Part shown: positions 8,622 through 17,333 of the stretch, one piece after another | How positions within the stretch are numbered: position 1 is the stretch's first letter | Layout of the letters: every line of letters begins with the position of its first letter | DNA from: Caryophanales bacterium UBA4694 | GTDB taxonomy: Bacteria; Bacillota_I; Bacilli_A; RFN20; CAG-288 | DNA: 64,000 bases | Direction of reading: 5' to 3' | Assembly: GCA_002404835.1 (NCBI GenBank) | Contig: DHKM01000002.1 | Location: forward strand, 32,574 to 96,573 | The notes under the pieces: generated by a model | The model's input: only the letters and a program-made list of their open reading frames with translations | Databases searched by the model: none | Told to the model about the DNA's origin: nothing | Translations under genes and position numbers: made by a program

Positions 8622-11600
8622 TCATTTACTTATCTTCTTCTTGAAGAGAACGGCAACGGCAGCTAAGCCTAATGTTGCAACAGCAGATGTTGCTGCTACG
8701 ACAGATCCTCCGCAACCGGAAGACTTCTTGTTCTTCAAGGCTTCGATTTCTTCTTTGAGAGCTTTGATGTCATCGGCATAGTCCTTGGTTTCCTTGCCTT
8801 CCAAGGCAGCAAGTCTAGACTCAAGAGAAGAAACATCCGTCTTGCCTTTGAGGGCTTCGATTTCCTTCTTGAGATCGGCGATTTCCTTGGAATAGTCTTC
8901 TGTCGGAGTGACGATGCTGTTTCCTTTGACGACCATATGGACCTTGATGGTTGCGGTTGTCTTTGTATCACCGCCACCGAATCCAGGGAAACCTGCTTTG
9001 TTGGTTTCTGGTTTGGCAAGACCAAACGGGAATCCTCCACCGGAACTCTTCTTGGTGGCTGTTACTTTGATTGTGAAATCAAAAGTTCCGCTTTCTGTCG
9101 GTGTACCTGAAATCTCTCCGTCTTCCTTTACGACGATGCCGTTAGGGGCTTTTCCGCTATCGATGGCATAAACGACTGTATCATATTTTCCACCTTCGGT
9201 CGTGAAGATGCTGGACTTATATTTAGCTGCGAATTCTTCACCGACTTCCATCGCTTCCATGTCATCGCTTCCTTCTTCCAGTTCGAAAGCAGAATTGACG
9301 GTGATGGAATACTTGGCACTCTTGGTGACATAGTTGTCGATGACACAAGTTACGGTGAACTCGTATTTTCCTTCCTCAGTTGCACTTCCGCTGATTTCAC
9401 CGGTCTTCGTGTTGATGGAAAGACCTGTGGGAAGTTTTCCGTCAGAGATGGAATAGGTAGCAAAAGAGTCATCTCCAAGAAGGGTGGCATCTAATCCTGT
9501 GGAAAGTTTGGCATTTTCGTAGGCTTTGATGGTTCCGAGATTACCGCCCTGCAAGGCAAGAGAGGCAAATCCGTTCTGATAGTTGTTGGAATTTACGGTA
9601 GCATAGATGACGGAATGGGCTACCTTACGTGCATAGTAGTACTGGAGATAGGATTCCTTGTATTCGGCATCGGCGTCGGTCATATCGGCTTTGTATTTGA
9701 CTCCGCCTTTTCCGTTTCTCAGAGTGGCATCCCATTCTCCGGAGAGAAGGTCATACCAAGGTTCAGTCTTGTAGACGATACCGTTTCCGGCACGGACCAT
9801 CTGATCGATGGTGGTGCACCATCTCATTCCGAGGAATCCGTCGGTGATCATGAAGCCATGCCATCCCCACTGATTCTGGAGGACACCGGTATTAAGATAC
9901 CAGTTGGACTGGTTGACAATACCCTGGATTCTTCCGTATCCGGACATACCCGCATTGGCACCGCCTTCCTGGATTGCCATCTGGAATTCTTTGAGTTCGT
10001 TCTGACGGATGTTCTGCTCTGACTGCCATGTGTAGAGTGATTGTCCGCCACGGTTTGTTTCCTGGTCATTGAAGGCAAGATGCTTGACCATGGCATTGCA
10101 GCCTCTGGACTGGGCACCTTTGACGACGGCAGCGGCAATATATCCGCCCTGGATACCATCCTGAGAATAGTATTCGTTGTTTCTACCGGAGAAAGGAGAA
10201 CGATGCATATCCATACCTGGACCATACCAACCCGTGTTTCCGGTTAGAAGCGCCATCGTACCGACAATCTGGCCGTTGAGGTTGGCAAGCTCGGTGTTCC
10301 ATGTGGAAGCGATGATGGTTTCATCTGTCCACTGATACAGATTGTCGAAGCAGTTCGGACCATCCTGATCGATGGATTTCGGTTTTCCGAAGTCGTCCAA
10401 AGCGACAGTGGAAGCTCTGGATTCTGTAGACAAATCACAGATTTCTTCCCAGGTAAGCTGATTCAGGAAGTCTTCGTATTTGGTATCATCGTAGCTTAAA
10501 CCATGCAGATCCTTGAATTGGATGGTGACTGTTCTTCCTTCTTTGGATGCGGCTTGTGTCCAATTGGCACATTTGCTGTCGAAGTCCGCTTTGCTGAAAT
10601 ACCAAGGATCGCTTTCCTTGTCTTCAAGTGCGGTATAGACACGGATTCCGTCGGAAGAAGTATCGACCTGTTTATCCAGTTTATAGGACAAACGTTCGGT
10701 ATCGGTATCCTGCCATCTCTGGTAGACTTCTTTGGTGAAGACAAGGGCATTCTTCTTTTCGGTTCCGCTTCCATCATCTTTCTGGACGGTAACTTCCTGT
10801 GGATGCTGTGGGAAAGTGGCATCGAAATCAGAACGGCTCATCAGGACTTCAACATCCTTTCCGTCCTGCATCATATCCGCAGTACGGAGCGAATTGACTT
10901 GGGTCTTTCCGTCTTTTCCAGTTCCGACGTATTTTCCGTTGTCTGTTGTGAACATATTGGAAAGCTCGTTTCCGGAGAAATCATCCAGATGCTGATGGGC
11001 GGTTGCCTTCAAGGTGAAGTCGATTTCGTCGACATCATCTGTTTTGTCTGTCTTGGCATCGATAGAAAGGTCTCTATGAGAAGTGGCCATGGCACGGATT
11101 GTGTATTTGCCGGCATCAAGCTCATAGTCGCCTTTGACGCCATCTTTGTTGGCATCTTTGTAATCCCAGGAGGCAAAATCCTGTACATTGACCTCGACGA
11201 CAATGGTTTCTCTTTCACCCGGCTTCAAAAGACTGGTTTTTCCATAGCCGACAAGATCGTGGACCGACTTTTCGATTCCGCCTTTGTTATATGGTGATTT
11301 GACATAGATCTGAACGGTCTGCTTGCCTTCGACATCACCGGTGTTCTGGACTTCGACCGGGATGTAAAGCTTCTTGACCTTGGCTGGACTTCCTTTGGAG
11401 GATTCGAAGAGGGATGCTTCGACTTCGTCTCCGAGAGGAGTTTCCAGATTCTCGTCGCGGAAGGCTCCTTTGATGTTCATGCTGAATGTGGTATAGCTTA
11501 AACCATCGCCGAATCCATAGGCGACATTGTTCTCATACCAATCCTGGGCTTCTTTTCTCTGAGCATCGCTGGTCGCTTTTTCGTATTTGTCTTCATAATA

Positions 11601-12761
11601 GGTCTCATAGTACCGATAACCAAGATAGATATCCTCTTCATAATCGATACCTAAATCAATCCAGTCATTGGAAACAGAACCTTGGACAATCTGACCGTTT
11701 TCGTCATATTGCGGTCTATTGAAGGATAGCTTTCCGTCCGAATCATAATAATAACGATGCGAGGAACCTGTCTGGGAATTGTCGCCGAAATTCTGCCAGG
11801 TCGGATCGGCTGTCAGATCTCTTGGCCATTCATCGACCAGATGTCCGGAAGGATTCACCTGACCATTGAGAATTCTTGCCACAGCATAAAGTCCATCTTC
11901 GCCCGGACGGCCGATATACATGATGGCATTGATGTTCTCATCATCTTTCAGCGAACCGATTTCCATGACGTTGGAAGTGTTAAGAAGAACGGCAACTTTG
12001 TCGAATTTGGATTCGACCATCTTGATAAGATCTTTTTCCTCTTCGGTAAGCATGAGAGCATGCTTGGCAGTATAGGAAGATTCTTCCTGAGAAGGATCGG
12101 CTGCCATATTCCATCCGCCCCCGCCTTGTTCTCCGCCACTGGATTTGGTATAGGTGCCTAATGCCTTGTGGGATGCAACTTCTTCCGGAGTGGCTTTTTC
12201 AGAGGTGACTCTTTCGATGTCTCCGCCTTCGCCAGCATTTCTAGAGAGGACGATGATAGCAGCCTCGTTATATTCCTCCATGGAATTGAGGACGGACCCA
12301 TTGAAATTATTTGCCTGCTTTGTGATGCAGGAACCGCTGCTCATCGGACCAGAAGAGGCGCTGTTTCCCTGATTCAGGTAATGCTGTTCCAAGGTAGGAT
12401 TGACTTTGAAGCCTTCGGAACGAAGTGCTTCCGGAAGTGTCAAAGCGGTATTTTTGCTATAGGAACCGCCTCCGACGAGTGCGACATTGTTTGAACCGAA
12501 AACAGAAATTCTTTCGTTTCCTCTTAACGGAAGTGTGCCATCATTCTTTAAAAGAACGTCACCTTCTGCGGCCAATTCAATGTTAAGATCCTTAGCGGCA
12601 TCCATGCACTGATCCAATGTGGAATAGTTCGGATAGTATTTGTCTTTTTCACCAGCTTTTGTCTGAAGTGCATTGCCATTTCCGCCGAGCAAGGCGAGAC
12701 TTAATAGGCTTAATGTGGAGAGAGAGAAGAGCTTGATTGATCTGTTGCTTCTTTTTTTCAT
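8622..12761 (-). CDS. Giant permuted GH3 enzyme with Ig-like domains, coiled-coil stalk and GCGGS C-terminal anchor
   Basis: 1379 residues; start supported by an AGGAG site. After a signal peptide (about 1-37) the GH3 domains are in permuted order: the sandwich domain (AAEGDVLLKN; SRNAGEGGDIERV), a fibronectin-III-like part (VQNTGDVEGKQTVQIYVK), then the TIM barrel (KHLAFNDQETNR; QWGWHGFMITDG with nucleophile candidate Asp974). Two putative Ig-like (He_PIG-type) domains follow at about 1090-1240, recognisable from LPTGLSINTKTGEISG and APNGIVVKEDGEISG, then a Gly/Phe/Pro linker. A coiled coil of about 65 residues (EIADLKKEIEALK, repeated as DIKALKEEIEALK) leads to SGCGGS, a membrane helix and a KKKISK tail. 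The enzyme should be held off the membrane on a stalk. Upstream direct repeats suggest control by the neighbouring LytTR regulator. The substrate is unknown. Confidence 0.9.
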   Translation of the reverse strand: MKKRSNRSIKLFSLSTLSLLSLALLGGNGNALQTKAGEKDKYYPNYSTLDQCMDAAKDLNIELAAEGDVLLKNDGTLPLRGNERISVFGSNNVALVGGGSYSKNTALTLPEALRSEGFKVNPTLEQHYLNQGNSASSGPMSSGSCITKQANNFNGSVLNSMEEYNEAAIIVLSRNAGEGGDIERVTSEKATPEEVASHKALGTYTKSSGGEQGGGGWNMAADPSQEESSYTAKHALMLTEEEKDLIKMVESKFDKVAVLLNTSNVMEIGSLKDDENINAIMYIGRPGEDGLYAVARILNGQVNPSGHLVDEWPRDLTADPTWQNFGDNSQTGSSHRYYYDSDGKLSFNRPQYDENGQIVQGSVSNDWIDLGIDYEEDIYLGYRYYETYYEDKYEKATSDAQRKEAQDWYENNVAYGFGDGLSYTTFSMNIKGAFRDENLETPLGDEVEASLFESSKGSPAKVKKLYIPVEVQNTGDVEGKQTVQIYVKSPYNKGGIEKSVHDLVGYGKTSLLKPGERETIVVEVNVQDFASWDYKDANKDGVKGDYELDAGKYTIRAMATSHRDLSIDAKTDKTDDVDEIDFTLKATAHQHLDDFSGNELSNMFTTDNGKYVGTGKDGKTQVNSLRTADMMQDGKDVEVLMSRSDFDATFPQHPQEVTVQKDDGSGTEKKNALVFTKEVYQRWQDTDTERLSYKLDKQVDTSSDGIRVYTALEDKESDPWYFSKADFDSKCANWTQAASKEGRTVTIQFKDLHGLSYDDTKYEDFLNQLTWEEICDLSTESRASTVALDDFGKPKSIDQDGPNCFDNLYQWTDETIIASTWNTELANLNGQIVGTMALLTGNTGWYGPGMDMHRSPFSGRNNEYYSQDGIQGGYIAAAVVKGAQSRGCNAMVKHLAFNDQETNRGGQSLYTWQSEQNIRQNELKEFQMAIQEGGANAGMSGYGRIQGIVNQSNWYLNTGVLQNQWGWHGFMITDGFLGMRWCTTIDQMVRAGNGIVYKTEPWYDLLSGEWDATLRNGKGGVKYKADMTDADAEYKESYLQYYYARKVAHSVIYATVNSNNYQNGFASLALQGGNLGTIKAYENAKLSTGLDATLLGDDSFATYSISDGKLPTGLSINTKTGEISGSATEEGKYEFTVTCVIDNYVTKSAKYSITVNSAFELEEGSDDMEAMEVGEEFAAKYKSSIFTTEGGKYDTVVYAIDSGKAPNGIVVKEDGEISGTPTESGTFDFTIKVTATKKSSGGGFPFGLAKPETNKAGFPGFGGGDTKTTATIKVHMVVKGNSIVTPTEDYSKEIADLKKEIEALKGKTDVSSLESRLAALEGKETKDYADDIKALKEEIEALKNKKSSGCGGSVVAATSAVATLGLAAVAVLFKKKISK

Positions 12762-12914
12762 TTTTTCTCCTGTCTTTTTCTCTTTTTAACCGGTATTTGA
12801 AGAGAAAAGGTCAGATTCCTTTGGTACTGACTGGCGGTATGATACCCCTTACAAATTGGGAGCTCAATGATTCTAGAAATAAAGATTTGTGGTGGGATAT
12901 AAAGATTTTCAAAA

Positions 12915-12945
12915 GGGCTGAAATGTAAATTTCTGGGCTGAAATG
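12915..12945 (-). promoter_or_regulatory. Direct repeat with 20-bp period, candidate LytTR operator for the giant GH3
   Basis: On the minus strand CATTTCAGCCC occurs twice without mismatch (12935-12945 and 12915-12925), exactly 20 bp apart. LytTR-family regulators bind two 9-11-bp direct repeats on one face of the helix at a period of about 20-22 bp. The repeats lie about 16 bp upstream of where a -35 box would pair with TAGAAT (12870-12875, no good -35), as expected for an activator-dependent promoter. The LytTR regulator gene ends 134 bp upstream. Confidence 0.6.
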
Positions 12946-12973
12946 CAGGAAGGCTGCTTTTAGAATTGACACC

Positions 12974-13040
12974 AAAAAAGACGCTGATTGTACTACCTTG
13001 ATGAGGGTAAGTAAAGGAGAGTTTAGTACAATTACAGCGC
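12974..13040 (-). terminator. Terminator of the locus A two-component operon
   Basis: On the minus strand CGCTG-TA-ATTGTACTA pairs with TAGTACAAT-CAGCG around a loop of about 28 nt and is followed by TCTTTTTT. It separates the regulator operon from the GH3 promoter. Confidence 0.75.
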
Positions 13041-13078
13041 CTCTTTGAAGATTGAAAGAGGTCAAATATAGAAGAAAG

Positions 13079-13810
13079 TCAGTTGATGAGAGATGATCTA
13101 GTCAGTGACATGTATTCTTCGATGATTTGGTTTCGGTTTGTTCGGGAAAGCGGAATTTCAGTCTGACTTTTTAATATAACGTGTTTTGCATCGAATTTTT
13201 CGATATATTTGTAATTGATGAGAAAACCTTTGTGAACCCGGATGAATCCAAACGGTCTGAGCTGGTTTTCCAGTGAAACAAGAAGCTGACGGATTTTGAT
13301 TGCATCCGGTTTGTCTTGTAGATGCAACAACTGATAGTTGTGGCTTGCTTCGACAAATTCGATATCATCAATGCTGATCAGGGAGGTTTCCGTTTCGGTC
13401 TTGATTTCCAGATAATTGATTTTCCGGTAATTTGGATAGATGTCATTCAGAAAATGGCTGATTGCACTGCTCACATCTTCGATGAAGTTTGTTTTTCTGA
13501 TGAATCCGATCGGGTCGAATTCAAAGCAACGGAATACTTTTGATTCGTTTGAAGAAATGAAGACAAGAGAGACCTTTTTGTCTTTTTCTCGAATCAATTT
13601 GGCCACTTCCGTTCCATCCAAAGGGGACATGATGACATCAAGACAGATCAAATCATATTGTGTGTGTTCCATGGATTCCAAAAGCTTTTCTCCTTCAGTG
13701 AAAGCCTGGATTTCGGATGGTATTTTCTTTTCGTCGAGTATCCCTTTTATGGAATTGGCCTCTATGGAAAGGCTTGTGTTTTCATCATCAAGCATTGCGA
13801 TCTTAATCAT
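13079..13810 (-). CDS. LytTR response regulator of locus A
   Basis: 243 residues. An N-terminal receiver domain has the acidic pair DDE near the start, the phosphoacceptor Asp in LICLDVIMSPLDG (about residue 59) and a conserved switch Ser in LVFISS. The C-terminal LytTR DNA-binding domain (about 140-238) has IEFVEASHNY, FIRVHKGFLIN and the family signature EIPLSR. LytTR proteins bind paired direct repeats; such repeats lie in front of the next gene downstream, the giant GH3. The start overlaps the end of the histidine kinase gene by 8 nt, so the two are cotranscribed and translationally coupled. Confidence 0.92.
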   Translation of the reverse strand: MIKIAMLDDENTSLSIEANSIKGILDEKKIPSEIQAFTEGEKLLESMEHTQYDLICLDVIMSPLDGTEVAKLIREKDKKVSLVFISSNESKVFRCFEFDPIGFIRKTNFIEDVSSAISHFLNDIYPNYRKINYLEIKTETETSLISIDDIEFVEASHNYQLLHLQDKPDAIKIRQLLVSLENQLRPFGFIRVHKGFLINYKYIEKFDAKHVILKSQTEIPLSRTNRNQIIEEYMSLTRSSLIN

Positions 13811-15149
13811 GGTTTTCTCCTTGTTTTTGAAACATCTCTATCATGCCGTCGGAATAGAATTTTCCGTCTTCGATGTAGAAGGTGATATGACCATTGTATT
13901 TTCTGATCATTCCTTTGATGATTCCGATTCCATAACCATGGCCGTTTGTGTTTTTGGATGAGTTGAATTCCAGTCTTTGTTTGTCGGTGGGGTTGCAGAT
14001 GAGGAATCTCAGATAGTTTTTGTCTGCTCTTATTCTTACATCGATACATGGCTTTTTATCTGGGGTTCTTTCGGTTTCTTCCAAAGCATTGTCGATAAGG
14101 TTGGTCAGTAAGGAACAAAGATCGCTGTCCAAGAAAGGGAGAGAAGGTGGGATAGCAACCATGGTCATCATTTCGATATGTCTCATATGAGCTTTTGTCA
14201 TCTCAAGATTGAGAATGGAAGAAACGACAGAATTTCCGCAGTCAATGATATGGATGTCTTCGAAAGTTACATCCAATGTTTTTTGGAGATATTCTTCTGC
14301 TTTGTCATATTGTTTCTCTTTGAGTAGGTTTATGGCATAGGCATAATGGTTTTTGATATCATGCCTTGCCATGCTTGAACGAGTGATGGAATCCTGATTC
14401 ATTTTCAGCATCAAAAGAGCAGACTGGTTCATTTTCGCCTCTGCTTCTGCCTGGATTGTCCTCTGCTGACTTCTTAGAAGAAGATAGAGAAAAACATAGA
14501 TTCCGATGTCTATGGCCAGAAGGACAAAAAGGACGAAAATGATGAAGGCGTGATAGGCTGTTGAGGATGAAATGTCAAAATTGCTCTGAACCATTGAAAT
14601 GATAAGAATTCCGAGGAAAATGGAAATATCCAAAATCAAATAGGAAATCGGAATGCAATAAAAATTGTTGATGTTTATATAGCCGATTAAAAAACCGGAA
14701 ATAATGGCTAGCAGATAAGGAAGAGACATTAGGGCTTGATAGGCAAAACTGTTAAGGGATAATTTAGCAAGGATGAGGTTGTTATGATGACCGATTTCTG
14801 TAACGACATAGGTGGCAGAGAAAAACAAAATCATTCGAACGAACTTTTTCCGAAAACTCAGTTTATCGGTGATTCCCAGATAGATGAAACCCGGAATGAC
14901 CATTGACAAAATAATCAGATAGGGGGTGAACCTTGGCTGATTTAAGGAATAGCTTAGCATGCAAAGAATAGTGATGGATGCAAATAAGATGGCGAAATTC
15001 AGAAAGTCGAAAATTATTTTGCGGATACTTTTCGAATAATTGCCACGGCAAAGTATGGCTGAAAAAGCAATGCAGAAAATCTCAAAAACAAAAGGGAAAC
15101 TGTAAAATACCCTGAAGAAATTGACAATATTTTCGGTTAGTTGACCCAT
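13803..15149 (-). CDS. GHKL-type sensor histidine kinase of locus A (AgrC-like)
   Basis: 448 residues. The N-terminal half has about six membrane helices (to about residue 225) with short loops, typical of AgrC/10TM-type sensors, and no large sensor domain. A helical linker leads to the phosphoacceptor His in MARHDIKNHY (about 266). The GHKL ATPase has the N-box NLIDNALEET and G-box NGHGYGIGII. It should phosphorylate the LytTR regulator encoded directly downstream. No AgrB/AgrD-like peptide gene is nearby, so the signal is unknown. A consensus-like promoter (15170-15198) and an AGAGG ribosome-binding site precede it. Confidence 0.9.
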   Translation of the reverse strand: MGQLTENIVNFFRVFYSFPFVFEIFCIAFSAILCRGNYSKSIRKIIFDFLNFAILFASITILCMLSYSLNQPRFTPYLIILSMVIPGFIYLGITDKLSFRKKFVRMILFFSATYVVTEIGHHNNLILAKLSLNSFAYQALMSLPYLLAIISGFLIGYININNFYCIPISYLILDISIFLGILIISMVQSNFDISSSTAYHAFIIFVLFVLLAIDIGIYVFLYLLLRSQQRTIQAEAEAKMNQSALLMLKMNQDSITRSSMARHDIKNHYAYAINLLKEKQYDKAEEYLQKTLDVTFEDIHIIDCGNSVVSSILNLEMTKAHMRHIEMMTMVAIPPSLPFLDSDLCSLLTNLIDNALEETERTPDKKPCIDVRIRADKNYLRFLICNPTDKQRLEFNSSKNTNGHGYGIGIIKGMIRKYNGHITFYIEDGKFYSDGMIEMFQKQGENHD

Positions 15150-15169
15150 AAATAACCTCTAATAGTCGA

Positions 15170-15198
15170 ATTATAAATGCCAATTCAATCAAAAACAA
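15170..15198 (-). promoter_or_regulatory. Sigma-A promoter of the locus A two-component operon
   Basis: Minus strand: TTGTTT (-35, 15193-15198), 17-bp spacer, TATAAT (-10, 15170-15175). Transcription would start near 15163, giving a leader of about 14 nt that contains the GAGG site of the kinase gene. Confidence 0.75.
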
Positions 15199-15202
15199 TA
15201 GG

Positions 15203-16012
15203 TCAATCCTTCTTTTTGGCTTTCAGGTAACGCGGTTTTCCTTCCATATCATAGAGGATTTCTTCATCAAAAGAATTGGAGGTCAAATCATCAAGAAGCT
15301 TTGCGACCTTTTTTGCATTGGTTGATTCCAATTCGAAAAAAGCAAGACCATGGGAAGATAAATGTGAGTTAAGCAGCGGAAATATTTTCCGATAAGAATC
15401 GCATCCGTCTTTTCCGCTGAACAGAGCAAGACTCGGCTCAAATGGAGCATCTACTTCACGTGAATCTTCTTCAATATAAGGTGGGTTGGAAATAATGACA
15501 TCATAGATACAATCGATATTGTAAAGGAAATCTGATTTTATGAATTTGATTTCTTTTTTATTTCCTTTTGCGGATTTTTCAGCCAAAGCCAATGCATTAT
15601 CTGAAATATCACTGGCATGAATTTCCGCTTCTGGGAAAAGAAACTTAAGACTGATGGCAATGAATCCTGATCCAGTGCATAAATCTAGAATCTTCTTTTG
15701 ATTCCAATCCTGATTGTTTTTGACATAATCATAAAGGAATTCGATTGTTTCGGTTCTTGGAATCAAGACATTTTCGTTCAGATAGATTTTATTTCCTCGG
15801 ATGATGTCATATCCGGAAAGGTAAACCGCTGGATATCCTGCTTTCAGTTTGTTAAGGATGCTTATGGCTTCTTTAGACGATATCTGATCCATATCTCCAT
15901 GAATTCCTAAATCGGAAAACGGAAAATGAAAGACATAATCGAACACAGTTCTTATGTCTGCAAGGGGTATTCCTTCTTTGTAGTACAGAGAAAAAATTTC
16001 ATTATAAGTCAT
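15203..16012 (-). CDS. prmC: Peptide chain release factor N5-glutamine methyltransferase PrmC
   Basis: 269 residues, the usual length of PrmC/HemK. The Rossmann fold carries the SAM-binding loop ILDLCTGSGFIAISL (about 115-129) and the catalytic NPPY motif in VIISNPPYIEED, which receives the substrate glutamine. It methylates the Gln of the GGQ motif of release factors, here PrfA, encoded just upstream. A terminator-like hairpin lies in the 50-nt gap between them. The ribosome-binding site is weak (GGAAAG about 7 nt before the ATG). Confidence 0.95.
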   Translation of the reverse strand: MTYNEIFSLYYKEGIPLADIRTVFDYVFHFPFSDLGIHGDMDQISSKEAISILNKLKAGYPAVYLSGYDIIRGNKIYLNENVLIPRTETIEFLYDYVKNNQDWNQKKILDLCTGSGFIAISLKFLFPEAEIHASDISDNALALAEKSAKGNKKEIKFIKSDFLYNIDCIYDVIISNPPYIEEDSREVDAPFEPSLALFSGKDGCDSYRKIFPLLNSHLSSHGLAFFELESTNAKKVAKLLDDLTSNSFDEEILYDMEGKPRYLKAKKKD

Positions 16013-16031
16013 GTTTTGCTTTCCAATAAAA

Positions 16032-16054
16032 ATGCCTTTGTAAAGACAAAGGCA
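16032..16054 (-). terminator. Hairpin with U-run between prfA and prmC (attenuator or terminator)
   Basis: Minus strand: ATGCCTTTGT pairs perfectly with ACAAAGGCAT around a 3-4 nt loop, followed by TTTTTATT. It lies between the prfA stop and the prmC start, so prmC is either only partly cotranscribed or expressed by read-through; no separate promoter is evident in the gap. Confidence 0.75.
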
Positions 16055-16062
16055 TGCTTAAA

Positions 16063-17175
16063 CTACTTCTCGGCTGTAGCAGCCATTTCCTCCTGGAGTT
16101 TCTTGGTTTGTTCCTCCAACAGGTCTTTTTGATTTGCCTCGTTCAAGGCTGTGACCAATTCATCCAAATCACCATTCATGATTTTAGGAAGATTCAATGT
16201 GCTCCAGCCGATTCTATGATCGGTCACACGGTTTTGAGGATAGTTATAGGTTCTTATTCTTTCGTTTCTTTCCCCAGTACCGACTTTCAGTCTTCTTTCT
16301 CCACCGACTTTCTCTTCTACTTCGGCATCATGCATGGCCTGAAGTTTTGCTTTCAACATGACCATACAGGTTTCCTTGTTGGCAAGCTGGTCCCTTTCTA
16401 CCTGGCAGGATACGACAACACCGGTTGGGATATGTGTGATTCTAACAGCTGATTCTGTTTTATTGACGTTCTGTCCGCCGGCACCAGAACTGTGATAAGT
16501 ATCGATTCTTAAATCGGCCGGATTGATCTTGATATCGACATGTTCGACTTCTGGCATGACAAGGACAGTGGCTGTGGAGGTCTGGATGCGCCCATTGGCT
16601 TCTGTTACAGGAACTCTCTGGACTCTGTGCGCACCACTCTCGAATTTGAGTTTGGAGTATACTCTCTTTCCTTTGATTTTCAAGGAAATGAGGGAGTATC
16701 CGCCCAACGGCGTTGGGTCGGAATCGAGAATCTCGATTTTCCACCCTTGGCTGTCTGCGTAATGAGAATACATACGGAAAAGATCTCCAGCGAAGATATT
16801 CGCTTCATCTCCACCAGCAGCTCCTCGTATTTCCATGATGATATTCTTGTCATCGTTCTCATCCTTCGGAAGAAGAGCAATCTTGATTTCCTCTCTTTTC
16901 TTCTCAATCTTCGGACCCAGTTCGTCGAAGGTCATTTTCGCCATTTCGCGGATGTCGTCATCTTCGTCTTTCATCATGATTTCGGCATCAGCTTTATCGT
17001 TCATCATTTTTGTCAGATCGTCAAACATGTTCACCGGTTCTTCCAATGTTGCTCTTTCTTTGGATAGCTTTGTCATTGTCGGAATATCCAGTGTTCCTTC
17101 GCTTAAAAGTTTATCGATGTCTCCTAGCCTCTGTTTCATTGCCTTGAGACGTTCTAACATGAAATCTGTTGCCAT
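16063..17175 (-). CDS. prfA: Peptide chain release factor 1
   Basis: 370 residues, typical for RF1. The GGQ motif sits in SSGAGGQNVNKTES (about residue 245); before it lies the class-conserved RVQRVPVTEANGRIQTS. RF1 recognises UAA and UAG in the ribosomal A site and triggers peptide release through the GGQ loop. RF1 rather than RF2 is supported by length, by the absence of the RF2 SPF tripeptide and of a frameshift site, and by the prmC neighbour. Start fixed by AAAAGGAGAAATACATATT before the ATG. Since UGA is used as a stop in this window, an RF2 gene must lie elsewhere. Confidence 0.95.
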   Translation of the reverse strand: MATDFMLERLKAMKQRLGDIDKLLSEGTLDIPTMTKLSKERATLEEPVNMFDDLTKMMNDKADAEIMMKDEDDDIREMAKMTFDELGPKIEKKREEIKIALLPKDENDDKNIIMEIRGAAGGDEANIFAGDLFRMYSHYADSQGWKIEILDSDPTPLGGYSLISLKIKGKRVYSKLKFESGAHRVQRVPVTEANGRIQTSTATVLVMPEVEHVDIKINPADLRIDTYHSSGAGGQNVNKTESAVRITHIPTGVVVSCQVERDQLANKETCMVMLKAKLQAMHDAEVEEKVGGERRLKVGTGERNERIRTYNYPQNRVTDHRIGWSTLNLPKIMNGDLDELVTALNEANQKDLLEEQTKKLQEEMAATAEK

Positions 17176-17333
17176 AATATGTATTTCTCCTTTTTGTTTA
17201 ATTGATTCAGCTGAATGGAAAAATTGACGCTAACTGAAGCGCTCAAAGAAAAAGAGATGTTCGTACCGTGTGTCTTGTCTAGTTTTCATAGCAAGATATT
17301 TTATCATAAGTGCCTTTTTTCTAGATAGAGGTG

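Larger units (their letters stand above)
12762..13078 (-). other. 317-bp regulatory gap between the two-component system and the giant GH3 gene
   Basis: No gene is supported here. Read on the minus strand it holds a short hairpin straight after the regulator stop (CCTCTTT at 13041-13047 with AAAGAGG at 13056-13062), the terminator of the two-component operon, a direct repeat (12915-12945), a possible -10 box TAGAAT (12870-12875) and a small palindrome GGTATGATACC (12836-12846). Confidence 0.6.

Noticed and set aside
12811..13065. 84-codon minus-strand frame between the LytTR regulator and the giant GH3, considered as a signal-peptide gene
   Set aside because: It runs through the operon terminator and the direct repeat and has no convincing ribosome-binding site or peptide-precursor pattern.
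15203..16012. prmC considered as a DNA methylase of a restriction system because of NPPY
   Set aside because: Length, the full PrmC pattern and the prfA neighbour fit the release-factor methyltransferase; no restriction gene is near.
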